Shown: piece after piece, positions 34,541 to 44,027 of the stretch
How positions within the stretch are numbered: the first letter of the stretch is position 1
Layout of the letters: the number at the start of each line of letters is the position of its first letter
Origin: JAJXWB01 sp965246795
GTDB taxonomy: Bacteria > Pseudomonadota > Alphaproteobacteria > Rhizobiales > Beijerinckiaceae
NCBI GenBank assembly: GCA_965246795.1
Contig: CBDFFN010000013.1
Span: forward strand, 62,001-126,000
Direction of reading: 5' to 3'
DNA: 64,000 nucleotides
Notes under the pieces: generated by a model
Databases searched by the model: none
The model's input: only the letters and a program-made list of their open reading frames with translations
What the model was told of the DNA's origin: nothing
Translations under genes and position numbers: made by a program

Positions 34541-34729
34541 ATGATCCGCTCGGAACTTCATCACGTTCGCCGCCCCTTCTTCGACTGCACGGGCGCGCGT
34601 CGCTTGCCGCAGCATGCGATGAGCGTGCCGTCCGACGATCTGCACCTGCATGCGGAGATCACCCGCCCGCTACCCCGCCAGACGATCCGATACAGCGATA
34701 TCAGGGTCGCGCTTCGGCTAATGGCGTAG
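34541..34729 (+). CDS. Unrecognised small protein, predicted EcfG regulon
   Basis: 62 residues, basic and histidine-containing, with one cysteine (FFDCTGARRLPQHAM) and a C-terminal stretch IRYSDIRVALRLMA. No domain, signal peptide or membrane segment is visible. Evidence that it is real: AGGAGG five bases before the ATG and a perfect EcfG promoter just upstream. Its 3' end overlaps the convergent hydrolase gene by 29 bases. It is presumably made in the general stress response; what it does is unknown. Confidence 0.7.
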   Translation: MIRSELHHVRRPFFDCTGARRLPQHAMSVPSDDLHLHAEITRPLPRQTIRYSDIRVALRLMA

Positions 34730-35540
34730 CCGCCGAATTGCGCAGCGACCGCGGTACGAACGCCGAGAGATCGGCGAGCACACGGGCACCTTCCTCGACC
34801 ATCAGCATATGACCGGCTTCGGCGTAGGGGATGAGTGTCGGGTCGGGTAATGCGCTAGCCAGCGCTTTCGCGCCTTTCAGCGGCGTCATCATGTCCCGCG
34901 CTCCCTGCAGAATGAGCACTGGTTGACGAACGTTTCCGACGGCTGTGTCGTCGGATACGAAATCGTTGCAGGCAACCAAATCAACCGCCAACACGCCGGG
35001 CTGCGACCGCTCCAGCAAACGCTGGCCGCCACCCGCCATCCAGAGACCCGGCGTTTCCGCCTGGCCGAGCCCGGCGCGCGCGCCGTGACCCCAAAGATTC
35101 ACCATCGCAAAAGCATCGGGACTGTCGGCCTTCGCCGCCGCGAGCAGGTCTGGACCGACCTTCATCCTCTGAGCAGTGCCGACAAGCGCGAGTCGATTCA
35201 CACGTTCGCTTTGGCGCGCCGCCAGCGCCAGCGCGACAAGCGATCCCATCGAGTGGCCAACGATTGTCGCTGGCGATGCGCCAACAGCTGTCAGAACGCG
35301 CGCCACCCAGTCCGCCATCGCCTCGATCGTCGGGAGCGCTGCGCTCTCCGATCGCCCGTGGCCGGGGAAATCGAGAGCCAGCACAGCAAAACCGTGATGC
35401 GCGAACCAGCGCGTCTGCAGCGCCCAGACCGTCGCATCCATACCGGCGCCGTGCAGGAACACGACTGTCGGCAGCGAAGCATCGAAAACCGGACCACCAG
35501 TGAGCGCGTGAACGCGGGCGCCATCGACATCGACGAACAT
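34701..35540 (-). CDS. Alpha/beta hydrolase
   Basis: 279 residues with the alpha/beta hydrolase pattern: VVFLHGAGMDATVW (oxyanion region), LDFPGHGRSES, nucleophile Ser in IVGHSMGSLVALAL (about residue 98), late Asp in LILQGARDMMTP and His in AEAGHMLMVEEG. The substrate is unknown; an esterase or C-C hydrolase is plausible. It lies two bases downstream of metY and may be co-transcribed. Confidence 0.87.
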   Translation of the reverse strand: MFVDVDGARVHALTGGPVFDASLPTVVFLHGAGMDATVWALQTRWFAHHGFAVLALDFPGHGRSESAALPTIEAMADWVARVLTAVGASPATIVGHSMGSLVALALAARQSERVNRLALVGTAQRMKVGPDLLAAAKADSPDAFAMVNLWGHGARAGLGQAETPGLWMAGGGQRLLERSQPGVLAVDLVACNDFVSDDTAVGNVRQPVLILQGARDMMTPLKGAKALASALPDPTLIPYAEAGHMLMVEEGARVLADLSAFVPRSLRNSAATPLAEARP

Positions 35541-35542
35541 GG

Positions 35543-36838
35543 TCAGCCTTTCTGCGAAGCGCGCAGCGCCTGACCGAGATCGGCAATGATGTCGTCGGCA
35601 TTTTCGATGCCGACCGACAGACGGATCATATCGTCTCCCACGCCCGCCGCCGCGAGTTGAGCGGCATCCATCTGGCGGTGCGTGGTCGATGCGGGATGGA
35701 TGACCAACGTTTTCGCATCACCGACGTTTGCGAGGTGGCTCGCAAGACCCAACGCCTCGATGAATTTCGCGCCCGCCGCGCGTCCACCTTTGACGCCGAA
35801 GGTGACGATCGAGCAGGCACCTCTCGGCAAAAGTTTTTGCGCGAGTGCATGATCCGGATGCGCGGGCAGCGTCGGGTGATTGACCCAGGACACGGCATCG
35901 TTCTTTCCGAGGAATTCGAGAATGCGCGCCGTGTTTGCGACATGCCGCTCCATGCGCAAGGCGAGCGTCTCGACCCCCTGCAGCAGATGAAAGGCATTTG
36001 TTGGCGACAGACTTGCACCGAAATCGCGCAAGCCTTCCGCCCGTGCGCGCATGATAAAGGCCGCTGGCCCGAACTCGTCGGCGAAGACGAGATTGCCGTA
36101 AGCGGCGTAGTTTTCCGTCAGCGTCGGAAAGCGATCCGACTTGTGCCAATCGAACCGGCCACCGTCGATCACGACGCCGCCGATCGCGATGCCGTGGCCG
36201 CCAATCCATTTCGTGATCGAATGTGTGACGATGTCCGCGCCGAGTTCGACCGGCCGGCATAAAAACGGCGTCGCGAAAGTATTATCGATGAGCAGCGGCA
36301 CACCGCCCGCGTGCGCGATCTCGGCGATCGCGGGAATGTCGAGCACTTCGAGACCCGGATTGCCGATCGTCTCGGCGATGACGAGTTTCGTCTTCGGACC
36401 GATGGCGGCGCGAAAACCTTCGTGATCATGTGGCTTCAAGAATGTCGTCGTCACGCCGAAGCGCGTCAGCGTATGCGCGAGAAGGTTGATCGTGCCGCCA
36501 TAGAGCGATGCCGAGGCGACGATGTGATCGCCTGCGCTCAGCAGCGTGGCGATGGCGAGATGCATCGCCGCCTGCCCGCTCGCCGTGCAGACGGCGCCGA
36601 CACCGTTCTCGAGTGCTGCGAGCCGTTCTTCCAGCACGGCGATCGTCGGATTCGAGATACGCGTGTAGATGTGGCCGCCGCGCTCGAGATCGAACAACGC
36701 CGCAGCGTGATCCGTATCGCGGAACACGTAGCTCGTCGTTTGGTGGATCGGCACCGCACGCGAGCCGGCAAGCGGATCGGGCCTTTGGCCGGCGTGCAGG
36801 CTTAGCGTTTCGAAGGCGGGCAGTTTCGGCGCGAGCAT
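35543..36838 (-). CDS. metY: O-acetylhomoserine sulfhydrylase / aminocarboxypropyltransferase
   Basis: 431-residue PLP enzyme of the Cys/Met family, opening FETLSLHAGQRPDPLAGSRA as in MetY. The PLP lysine is in VTHSITKWIGGHG (about residue 212), with YTRISNPTIAVLEERLAALE and VGDAKTLVIHPASTTHRQ. It would form homocysteine from O-acetylhomoserine and sulfide, parallel to MetZ at 28034. No SAM riboswitch is visible upstream. Confidence 0.93.
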   Translation of the reverse strand: MLAPKLPAFETLSLHAGQRPDPLAGSRAVPIHQTTSYVFRDTDHAAALFDLERGGHIYTRISNPTIAVLEERLAALENGVGAVCTASGQAAMHLAIATLLSAGDHIVASASLYGGTINLLAHTLTRFGVTTTFLKPHDHEGFRAAIGPKTKLVIAETIGNPGLEVLDIPAIAEIAHAGGVPLLIDNTFATPFLCRPVELGADIVTHSITKWIGGHGIAIGGVVIDGGRFDWHKSDRFPTLTENYAAYGNLVFADEFGPAAFIMRARAEGLRDFGASLSPTNAFHLLQGVETLALRMERHVANTARILEFLGKNDAVSWVNHPTLPAHPDHALAQKLLPRGACSIVTFGVKGGRAAGAKFIEALGLASHLANVGDAKTLVIHPASTTHRQMDAAQLAAAGVGDDMIRLSVGIENADDIIADLGQALRASQKG

Positions 36839-36885
36839 GGCGCGGTCTTACCGCGCGAGAAAGAGCGAAGCGACTCGGGCCTTGC

Positions 36886-38022
36886 TCAGGCGGCTTCGGC
36901 GAGCGTCACGCGGTTGCGGCCGAAATCCTTGGACGCGTAAAGCGCCCGGTCCGCCGCCGCCATTAAGGCAGCAAGCGACGATGTCGCCGTGCCGGGCACC
37001 GAGGCGACGCCGACGCTGACGGTCACGCCCGGCTGCCGTTCCGCAACCGCGACCCGCAGGCGCTCTGCCACGGCCCCGCCATTGCCCTCGTCGCAATTAA
37101 AGAGGACGCAGCCGAACTCTTCGCCGCCAAGGCGGCCACACACGTCGGTCGGCCGCACCACTTCTCGCAGAAGCTCGCCGAACCTTTGCAAGACTTCGTC
37201 GCCGCCGCCGTGACCGCGCGTGTCGTTGATCGATTTGAAGTGGTCGATGTCGAGCATCAGCACGCTGACCGGCTGACGTCGGACGGCGGCGTCAGCGAGT
37301 CCGCGCGCACCATGCTCCAGGAATGCGCGTCGATTGCTGATGCCGGTCAACGGGTCGGTCGATGCCAGAAGCTGCACCCCGTTCTCGGAACGCTCCTTCG
37401 ACATGGTCACGAGCAAAACGCTGGTCGCGACGAGATGGAACAGACCTTCGACCGCGATGATGAAGAACATCGGCGTTACGACAATGTTCGAGCCGGACGG
37501 CGGCGGCGTGAGGATCACGCCGGGAAGGCGGGCGATGAAGACCAGCGCATGGAGCGCGATGATACCGATCAGTGGCTTTTTCGACGGAAGCCGCTCCGGA
37601 ATTTGCCACAGCGCCCAGCATGTCGCGAGTAGATAGGCCGTCACCATCAGCGAACTGACGACGACGCGTGTCACTGTGGATGCGTAGAAAACATCGATGC
37701 GGCACAAGGCCAGCCAAAGCACGGAGCCCGCGAGCACGACGGCGGCAGGTGTGCGGCGGCCGCCGAAGAGGCGCGCGGCGGCAAAGAAGAGCCCATAGGC
37801 AAGATTGAAAAATGCGTTTGCGACGTCGATCGTCCAGACGTTGTCGATTCGTCCGCGTTGCATGAACAGGATCGTGGCGATCGCTGCCGCGATATAACCC
37901 GCGCCCCAAAGGCACAACGAACGATCGCCGTTGCGCTGGAGGCCGGCAAATATCAGGAACGCGCCGACGGTCGTCGCCATCAGCGTCGTGTCGAACAAAA
38001 CTGTGAGACCGTCGAGTATCAA
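36886..38022 (-). CDS. Membrane-anchored diguanylate cyclase (GGDEF)
   Basis: 378 residues. About six or seven hydrophobic segments occupy residues 1-210, followed by a GGDEF domain with DPLTGISNRRAFLEHG, the metal-binding DIDHFKSINDTRGHGGGD, and the active-site GGEEF. An intact inhibitory site, RPTD, lies five residues before GGEEF, so product feedback is expected. It should make cyclic di-GMP at the inner membrane in response to an unknown signal. No partner gene is obvious. Confidence 0.92.
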   Translation of the reverse strand: MILDGLTVLFDTTLMATTVGAFLIFAGLQRNGDRSLCLWGAGYIAAAIATILFMQRGRIDNVWTIDVANAFFNLAYGLFFAAARLFGGRRTPAAVVLAGSVLWLALCRIDVFYASTVTRVVVSSLMVTAYLLATCWALWQIPERLPSKKPLIGIIALHALVFIARLPGVILTPPPSGSNIVVTPMFFIIAVEGLFHLVATSVLLVTMSKERSENGVQLLASTDPLTGISNRRAFLEHGARGLADAAVRRQPVSVLMLDIDHFKSINDTRGHGGGDEVLQRFGELLREVVRPTDVCGRLGGEEFGCVLFNCDEGNGGAVAERLRVAVAERQPGVTVSVGVASVPGTATSSLAALMAAADRALYASKDFGRNRVTLAEAA

Positions 38023-38119
38023 GCCGTTTGCCTGCGCAGAGCCGCTCGAAAACTCGCACTGGTAGTTTAACGAAAAGTAACGGGGTGTCCTGCCCGATCA
38101 GATACAGGCGATTGCCGGA

Positions 38120-39073
38120 TCAGCTGTTCGGTATGATCGTCATGTCCGCCAGCCCGGCCTCGGGCCATTCGGCGCGGGCGCGCAATGCGTTGAGCTCGAC
38201 CAGTTGATCAAGACGCGGCTGGAAGACGTGACCGGCGTCGCTCAGAAAGCGACCCCGGATCAGATCTTTCAAGAAGAAATCCGCGCCGCGAACGCCCATC
38301 GAATGTTTGGGGATACCGCGCTCTTTTTCGAGCCGCGCGGTCTGGCGGTCGTGATCCTCCGGCGTCAGTCCCGCCGATTGCATCACGTCGGCATCACGCA
38401 GGAGGCGGGCGGCGTCGCAATTCTTGCGGCTGGCGAGACCGTGCAGACAGCCGGGAACGTCGGACGGCAACGGCCCGCGACCCGCCTCGTCGAGCGCGCG
38501 ATAGCCGTTCGTCACCTCGGTCGACATGATCGCGCAATAGGCACGCTCGACAAGATGCGGATCGACCGTGTGGTGATCCATGATCGCGCCGACGCGGTCT
38601 GCTGCAATCTTTTCCAGCCGGAAGGCCTCGCCGGCGTCCTGCCCGTCATGACCGATGTCGTGGCCAAACGCGGCGCAGCAACCGGTCAGGAATTCTTCGG
38701 TGTCCGGCAGAGGCGTACCGGCCCGCAGGAACGCCTGCAGGCGCATGAGATTGGCGAAGATGATTCCGACATCGCGTGAATGCGCGGGGTTATGATAGGC
38801 GTTGCTGGCCCCGGACATGTCGGCGGCCGCGCCGACATCGATCAGCGCGCGGCCAAAATAGTCGGGCGCGCCGGGCGTCCTCTCCGCAAGCGAGCGGCAG
38901 ACGTCGACGCTCGTGACATTGTCGTCGAGGCCTTGGACGAGCGCCGAAAGTTCGTCGGGCAGGGTTGCCGCGTTTCGGAAGGCCGCCGCAGGCAGCATGC
39001 CGATCGCGCCGTGGAACGGATCCTCGTCGGCGGGCGGCGACGCCGGACGCAATCTGGTTTTTTGGCGCGCCAT
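38120..39073 (-). CDS. HD-domain phosphohydrolase resembling class I cyclic-nucleotide phosphodiesterases
   Basis: About 317 residues from the ATG at 39073; the frame is open to an ATG at 39190. The core carries the pattern of the eukaryotic-type PDEase_I catalytic domain: AYHNPAHSRDVGIIFANL (HNxxHxxDV), then CCAAFGHDIGHDGQDAGEAF (HDxxHxG), DHHTVDPHLVERAYCAIMST and a later Asp in LLRDADVMQSAG. These supply the two-metal site. It may hydrolyse cAMP or another phosphoester; the substrate is not predictable. Confidence 0.72.
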   Translation of the reverse strand: MARQKTRLRPASPPADEDPFHGAIGMLPAAAFRNAATLPDELSALVQGLDDNVTSVDVCRSLAERTPGAPDYFGRALIDVGAAADMSGASNAYHNPAHSRDVGIIFANLMRLQAFLRAGTPLPDTEEFLTGCCAAFGHDIGHDGQDAGEAFRLEKIAADRVGAIMDHHTVDPHLVERAYCAIMSTEVTNGYRALDEAGRGPLPSDVPGCLHGLASRKNCDAARLLRDADVMQSAGLTPEDHDRQTARLEKERGIPKHSMGVRGADFFLKDLIRGRFLSDAGHVFQPRLDQLVELNALRARAEWPEAGLADMTIIPNS

Positions 39074-39226
39074 TCCTTGCTCGAACTGCCCGGCGCTCGC
39101 CGGCCCCCTAACGCCCTTGTTGCCAATCCATGCACGGTTCGGCGGAGACAGTAAATCCGGCGATGGATTATGCTTGGAGACGCGCTGCATACCGTTGTTA
39201 TTGTTGGGCTTGCAGAACCATCTGCG

Positions 39227-41053
39227 TTAACCTTTCAGCCGCGTTGTCGCCCCACGAACCCACGTCCGCGTCGCCAGGTCCAGGTTCGGCGTCAGCACCT
39301 TACGGACCCGCGCGTGATAGACATCGAGCCAGGCGATTTCGTCCGAGCGCAGCAGACGCGTGTCGATCAACGCACGCTGGAACGGCGCAAGCGTCAGCGT
39401 CTCGAAACCGAGCATCGGCCGCTCCGCACCGGCAATCGCGCGCTTCTCCACAAGCAGCAGGTTCTCGATGCGAATGCCCCAGGCATCCGCCTTGTAGTAG
39501 CCGGGCTCGTTCGAGAGGATCATGCCCTCTTCGAGCGCCACCGTTCCGAGCTTCGAGATGCGCTGCGGCCCCTCGTGAACCGAGAGATAAGCGCCGACGC
39601 CGTGTCCGGTCCCGTGGTCGAAATCGAGCCCGGCATCCCAAAGAAAGGTACGCGCAAGCGCGTCGATCTGCGCGCCGGACGTGCCCTTCGGAAAGACCGC
39701 GCGCGCAATCGCGATGTGCCCCTTCAAAACGCGCGTGAAACGGTCGCGCATCTCGGCCGTCGGCTTAGCGACGCAGAGGGTGCGCGTGATATCGGTCGTG
39801 CCATCTTCGTATTGCGCGCCGGAATCGACGAGATAGATACCACGTGAGATTTTCACGTCGCTGTCATTCGTGACGCGATAGTGCGGGCTCGCGGCATGCG
39901 CGCCGAATGCCGAGATCGTCGGAAAGGAGATCTCTTTCAGCCGCTTGGTTTCGTCGCGAAAGGCTTCCAGCGCAATCGCTGCGCTGATCTCAGTGAGTTC
40001 GCCTTTCGGCGCTTCTTTCTCGAACCATGCGAGAAAGCGGCACATCGCGACGCCGTCGCGCTCGTGCGCGGCACGCGAACCGCGCTGCTCCGCGGGCGAT
40101 TTCGCCGCCTTCATCAGCGCGACAGGGTCGATTCCGATCGCAGCGTCGCCGCCGGCTTTGCGAAACAACGACACAAGCGCGGCGGGCGCCGTCGCGGCAT
40201 CGAAGGCAACGCGCGCCTTGTCGGCACCCATTTGCGCAAGAGCATCTTCGAGCGCAACGGGCGCTTGCACATCCGCGACGTCTTCAAGCGTCGCACGCAC
40301 GCTGTTCGATAGTTTCGACGCATCGACGAACAGCGTCGGACGGCCTTCTGCAGGCACGAGCGCGCGCGAGAGCGGCAACGGCGTGTGCGTAACGTCCGCG
40401 CCGCGGATGTTGAATAGCCACGCGACCGAATGCGGATCGGACAGCAGCAACGCCGCGCTGCCATCGATTGCCTTCTGCACGCGCGCGATCTTTGTTCGCG
40501 CCGCCGCGCCGGCAAGCTTCGCAGGGTAGAGCGCGACAGCGGCGCGGGCTTCGGCGGGACGATCTTCCCAAAGCGCGTCGATCGGATTTTCGGCAACCGG
40601 CACGAGCGTCACATCGCGGCCGACAAGCACCTTCTCGAAAGACTCAATGCCACCGGATGTCAGCAACCACGGATCGTAGCCGATCTGCATACCGCCCTTC
40701 GCGTGATCGCGCAGCCATCGGGACGGCGGCGTTTCAATGAGATCGACCGGCGTAAATACAGAAGCATCCGTCTGCTCGCGCACCTGGATCGTATAGCGAC
40801 CGTCGATGAAGAGCGCGGCCTCGTTAGCCAGAACGATTGCAAAGCCAGCCGAGCCCGTGAAGCCCGTCAGCCAGGCGAGTCGCTCGTCGCTCGCCGGCAC
40901 ATATTCGCCCTGGAAAGCATCCGCGCGCGGCACGAGAAAGCCGTCGAGTGATTGTTGCGAAAGCCTTTCGCGCAACAAGTGAACACGGCCTGCCACCAAA
41001 TCGCGCGCAGAAGGCGCATCGAAGTTTTGAAATCGTGAAGATCGTGCAGTCAT
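39227..41053 (-). CDS. pepP: Xaa-Pro aminopeptidase (M24B, long form)
   Basis: 608 residues: two N-terminal creatinase-like domains (about 1-310) and the C-terminal pita-bread domain. The five metal ligands are visible in order: Asp in YLVDSGAQYEDGT, Asp in TTDITRT, His in DHGTGHGVGAYL, Glu in ILSNEPGYYKADAWG and Glu in IRIENLLLVEK. It removes N-terminal residues before proline. The length matches the three-domain APP1 type seen in eukaryotes and many alphaproteobacteria rather than E. coli PepP (441 residues). Confidence 0.93.
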   Translation of the reverse strand: MTARSSRFQNFDAPSARDLVAGRVHLLRERLSQQSLDGFLVPRADAFQGEYVPASDERLAWLTGFTGSAGFAIVLANEAALFIDGRYTIQVREQTDASVFTPVDLIETPPSRWLRDHAKGGMQIGYDPWLLTSGGIESFEKVLVGRDVTLVPVAENPIDALWEDRPAEARAAVALYPAKLAGAAARTKIARVQKAIDGSAALLLSDPHSVAWLFNIRGADVTHTPLPLSRALVPAEGRPTLFVDASKLSNSVRATLEDVADVQAPVALEDALAQMGADKARVAFDAATAPAALVSLFRKAGGDAAIGIDPVALMKAAKSPAEQRGSRAAHERDGVAMCRFLAWFEKEAPKGELTEISAAIALEAFRDETKRLKEISFPTISAFGAHAASPHYRVTNDSDVKISRGIYLVDSGAQYEDGTTDITRTLCVAKPTAEMRDRFTRVLKGHIAIARAVFPKGTSGAQIDALARTFLWDAGLDFDHGTGHGVGAYLSVHEGPQRISKLGTVALEEGMILSNEPGYYKADAWGIRIENLLLVEKRAIAGAERPMLGFETLTLAPFQRALIDTRLLRSDEIAWLDVYHARVRKVLTPNLDLATRTWVRGATTRLKG

Positions 41054-41176
41054 TTCGAGGGATCAGTCCTGCGCAATGCGCATAAGTCAAATCACAGAGC
41101 CAATCTTATATTCATGAGCACTGGGGAGGTCGTTTCAACCGATCTCGCAAAGAGATCTCCGACCAAGGGGATTGTC

Positions 41177-41368
41177 ATGGCTACGATTTTTCTCAAGCAG
41201 ACACGTGAGCGTGGCGCCGTTGCAAAGTTGCGCGGCCTGTTTCGCTCGGCCCGTGCCCGTGAAGCCGAAGCGATCGTCGCGCGCTACGCGACGGGCCGTC
41301 TCTCGGATTCCGCAGAGCGCGAAATGACCGAGAAACTGCTGCACCTCGGCGAGTCGTTCCGCTTCTAG
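41177..41368 (+). CDS. Small protein of unknown function
   Basis: 63 residues, basic, Ala- and Arg-rich and predicted helical (FRSARAREAEAIVARYATGR, then EREMTEKLLHLGESFRF). The ATG at 41177 follows AAGGGG by six bases; an in-frame ATG at 41114 has no comparable site. I recognise no family. It overlaps the end of prmA by four bases, converging on it. Confidence 0.65.
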   Translation: MATIFLKQTRERGAVAKLRGLFRSARAREAEAIVARYATGRLSDSAEREMTEKLLHLGESFRF

Positions 41369-42321
41369 TCTTCTTCATCGTCGTCCAGCGGACGGGGCGT
41401 TGCGCCGCCCCGCCGCAGTTCGAGCGTGACCCATCCGTCGATGACGCGGCGTCGCGCGAGCGCGAAACCTTGCGCGGCGTAAGCTGAAAGCACGCCTGTC
41501 GCGTCCGGGACCAAAAGCCCGGACAGAATGAGCGTCGCATCGTCCGTTGCAGCGCGTGCGATCGCTGGCGCTAACGCGCGTAATGGTCGTGCGAGAATAT
41601 TCGCGAGGACGAGATCGAACGGGCCTGAGCGCCTGATCGCGGGATGCGCGAGACCGGCCGCCGTTACCGGCCGCACCCATGCACCGGCGCCATTGGCGAC
41701 GGCGTTGCGGCGTGCCGTCGCCGTGGCCACGGGATCGATGTCGCCGGCGGCGACGGGCTGTCGAAGCGCACGCGCGGCGGCAATGGCAAGCACACCTGTA
41801 CCCGTCCCGACATCGAGAATGCTGTCCGGCGCACTACGTTTGAGCAGCGCGTCGAGTGCGAGCAGACAGCCGCGTGTCGTGCCATGATGCCCGGTTCCGA
41901 ACGCAAGCGCCGCTTCGATCTCCAAACCGATCTCGTGCGGTCGCACACTGCCGCGCCCATGCGCGCCGTGCACGACGAAACGCCCCGCCCGCACCGGCGC
42001 GAGCCCTTCGAGCGAGGCCGCAATCCAGTCGGTCTCGGCGACCGTCGAAAAGACCAGCGCCCGCGCGATCTCAGGGTTTGTCATCGGTTCGACGAGCGCA
42101 CGGATCACGGCTTCGTCCGGGGCAAAACCAAAGAAGACGTCGAGCGTCCATTCGGCTGTCGTCCATGAGTCCGTTGACGGATTCGTCTCGAAGACGCTTG
42201 CAGCGGTTTCGCCGGGCTCGAAACTTTCCGTAATGATGTCGGCGACGAGTTTCGCAGTCGCCTCGTCGGTTTCGAGACGCATGAGATGCGTGGCGTCGTT
42301 GGGGAGCAGGCCTTCGAGCAT
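41365..42321 (-). CDS. prmA: Ribosomal protein L11 methyltransferase
   Basis: About 318 residues from the ATG at 42321, which has AGGA six bases upstream. The class I methyltransferase signature SILDVGTGTGVLAIAAARAL and the catalytic-site motif VLANILARPL (NxxA/P type), with FGTGHHGTTRGCL before motif I, identify PrmA, which trimethylates L11. It is the last gene of the ethD-panE-FAH-dehalogenase series. Confidence 0.9.
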   Translation of the reverse strand: MLEGLLPNDATHLMRLETDEATAKLVADIITESFEPGETAASVFETNPSTDSWTTAEWTLDVFFGFAPDEAVIRALVEPMTNPEIARALVFSTVAETDWIAASLEGLAPVRAGRFVVHGAHGRGSVRPHEIGLEIEAALAFGTGHHGTTRGCLLALDALLKRSAPDSILDVGTGTGVLAIAAARALRQPVAAGDIDPVATATARRNAVANGAGAWVRPVTAAGLAHPAIRRSGPFDLVLANILARPLRALAPAIARAATDDATLILSGLLVPDATGVLSAYAAQGFALARRRVIDGWVTLELRRGGATPRPLDDDEED

Positions 42322-42360
42322 GGCGCGTCCTAGCATGCCGGCCCACCACGTGTAGCCGTG

Positions 42361-43251
42361 TCAGGCTGCGAAGGCCGCCAGCGCTCTGGCGACGATGATC
42401 GCACCCGCTTCCTGCGTGAAGTGGCCGGCGTCTGCGATTTCGAAGGGCGGCGGGCACCCGCGAATATTCTCGCGCAATGCATGCATGACGGGGCCGCCGA
42501 GCACCGGATCGGACATGCCGATCGCCATGAAGCTTTTACCGCACCACGCCTCGCGCCAGAATTCCTTTGCGCGGCGCGAGAGAGCTGCGCCGTCTGAGTC
42601 TAGTTGGTTGGGAACGAGATTCGGGAAGCGGCGCACGCCGGCCTTGAATCGCGCATCGGGAAATGGCGCCGCATAGGCCGCAGCTTCCGCTTCGCTCAGC
42701 GTGGGCGCCGCGCGCTTCATCAGCGCTGCGACATCCATGTCCGGACTGCGATTCGAAAAGGCGCGCCATTGCAGGAAGCCTTCGCCGAGCGGCGCATCGC
42801 CGGTACCGAGCATCGTGTTCATCACGAGCAGACGATCGAAGCGTTCCGGCATGTCCATCGGGATCGTTAGACCGATGAGGCCGCCCCAATCCTGGCAAAC
42901 GAGCGTGATGCGTTTCAGATCGAGCGCCTCGATCAGCGCGACGATAGAGTCGCGGTGATAGGTGAAGGTGTAGGTCGCTTCTTCTTCCGGCTTGTCCGAG
43001 CGGCCGAAACCGAAGAAGTCCGGCGCAACGACGCGATATCCCGCGGCGACGAAAGCCGGGATTATCTTTCGATAGAGATAGCACCAGGTCGGCTGGCCGT
43101 GCAGGCACAACGCGACCGGCGCATCGCGCGGACCTTCGTCGAGATAATGCATGCGCATGCCCGACGCGCCGTCGAAGTAATGCGGTGCGAACGGAAAGCC
43201 CGGCAGATCATCGAAACGCCCATCAGGTGTGCGAAGGACGCCTAACGTCAT
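42361..43251 (-). CDS. Haloalkane dehalogenase (HLD-I type)
   Basis: 296-residue alpha/beta hydrolase. The nucleophile is aspartate (LVCQDWGGLIGLTIP, about residue 124), as required for haloalkane dehalogenases, with the halide-stabilising Trp next to it. The oxyanion segment is HGQPTWCYLYRK and the base histidine is in IADAGHFTQEAG. Such enzymes cleave carbon-halogen bonds to alcohols, though some family members act on non-halogenated or unknown substrates. The ATG overlaps the FAH-family stop (ATGA). Confidence 0.85.
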   Translation of the reverse strand: MTLGVLRTPDGRFDDLPGFPFAPHYFDGASGMRMHYLDEGPRDAPVALCLHGQPTWCYLYRKIIPAFVAAGYRVVAPDFFGFGRSDKPEEEATYTFTYHRDSIVALIEALDLKRITLVCQDWGGLIGLTIPMDMPERFDRLLVMNTMLGTGDAPLGEGFLQWRAFSNRSPDMDVAALMKRAAPTLSEAEAAAYAAPFPDARFKAGVRRFPNLVPNQLDSDGAALSRRAKEFWREAWCGKSFMAIGMSDPVLGGPVMHALRENIRGCPPPFEIADAGHFTQEAGAIIVARALAAFAA

Positions 43252-44027
43252 CGCACGTAGGTGTTCGTCAATTCGCCGATGCCATCAATAGTGATCGTCA
43301 CGACGTTGCGCGACTCGCGCATGACGGCGACGCCGACCGATGTGCCGCAGCAGATGAGATCGCCCGGCTCCAGCGTCATGTCGTGCGAGAGTTTCGCCAC
43401 GATCTCACGTGGGCCGAAGATCATGTCCGACACGGGATAGTTTTGACGCTCCTGACCGTTCAGCGTCGCACGAACGACAAGCGCTTCGGGATCGAGCCCC
43501 GTTGCGATGCACGGACCCACCGGACCAAACCCATCGAAACTTTTTGCACGCGACCACTGCGCGAAGCTCGCATCCTTGTTGAGGATGTCGACGGCTGTCA
43601 CGTCGTTCACGCAGGTGTAGCCAAAGATATGCGCATCGGCGTCGCCGACCGTAATGGCGCGACAGCGCTTACCGATGACGATGCCGAGCTCACCTTCGAA
43701 GATCACCTTGCCATCGAAACTCGGCGGACGGTGAATTTCCTCGCCCGGTGCGAGCAGCGATGACGGCGCTTTCAGGAAGTACAGCGGCTCCGGCGGAATG
43801 GCATTGTTCTGCTTCGCCGCCGACGCATGGAAATTGTTCCAGAGCGCCGGAATCTTCGACGGCGTTACTGGCGCAAGTAGCTTGACGTCCGAAGCGAGCA
43901 GACTTGCGCCGGTCGGCGTTGCGCCCGCGAACATGTCGCCCTCGTGGACAATGATGGCCTCGCCATTAAGCGTGCCGAAGCCAACGGTCTCGCCGCTGCG
44001 GAAACGAACCCACTTCGCACCCGCCAT
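43248..44027 (-). CDS. Fumarylacetoacetate hydrolase family protein
   Basis: 259 residues. The metal-binding FAH C-terminal domain fills most of the protein: FEGELGIVIGKRCR supplies the acidic ligands, with GYTCVNDVTAVDI, KSFDGFGPVGPCI and GDLICCGTSVGVAVM. Members cleave or decarboxylate 2-oxo acids, for example in the meta-cleavage pathways. The ATG at 44027 overlaps the upstream reductase stop; the frame is open further upstream but only as antiframe of that gene. It is coupled to both neighbours by ATGA overlaps. Confidence 0.9.
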   Translation of the reverse strand: MAGAKWVRFRSGETVGFGTLNGEAIIVHEGDMFAGATPTGASLLASDVKLLAPVTPSKIPALWNNFHASAAKQNNAIPPEPLYFLKAPSSLLAPGEEIHRPPSFDGKVIFEGELGIVIGKRCRAITVGDADAHIFGYTCVNDVTAVDILNKDASFAQWSRAKSFDGFGPVGPCIATGLDPEALVVRATLNGQERQNYPVSDMIFGPREIVAKLSHDMTLEPGDLICCGTSVGVAVMRESRNVVTITIDGIGELTNTYVR

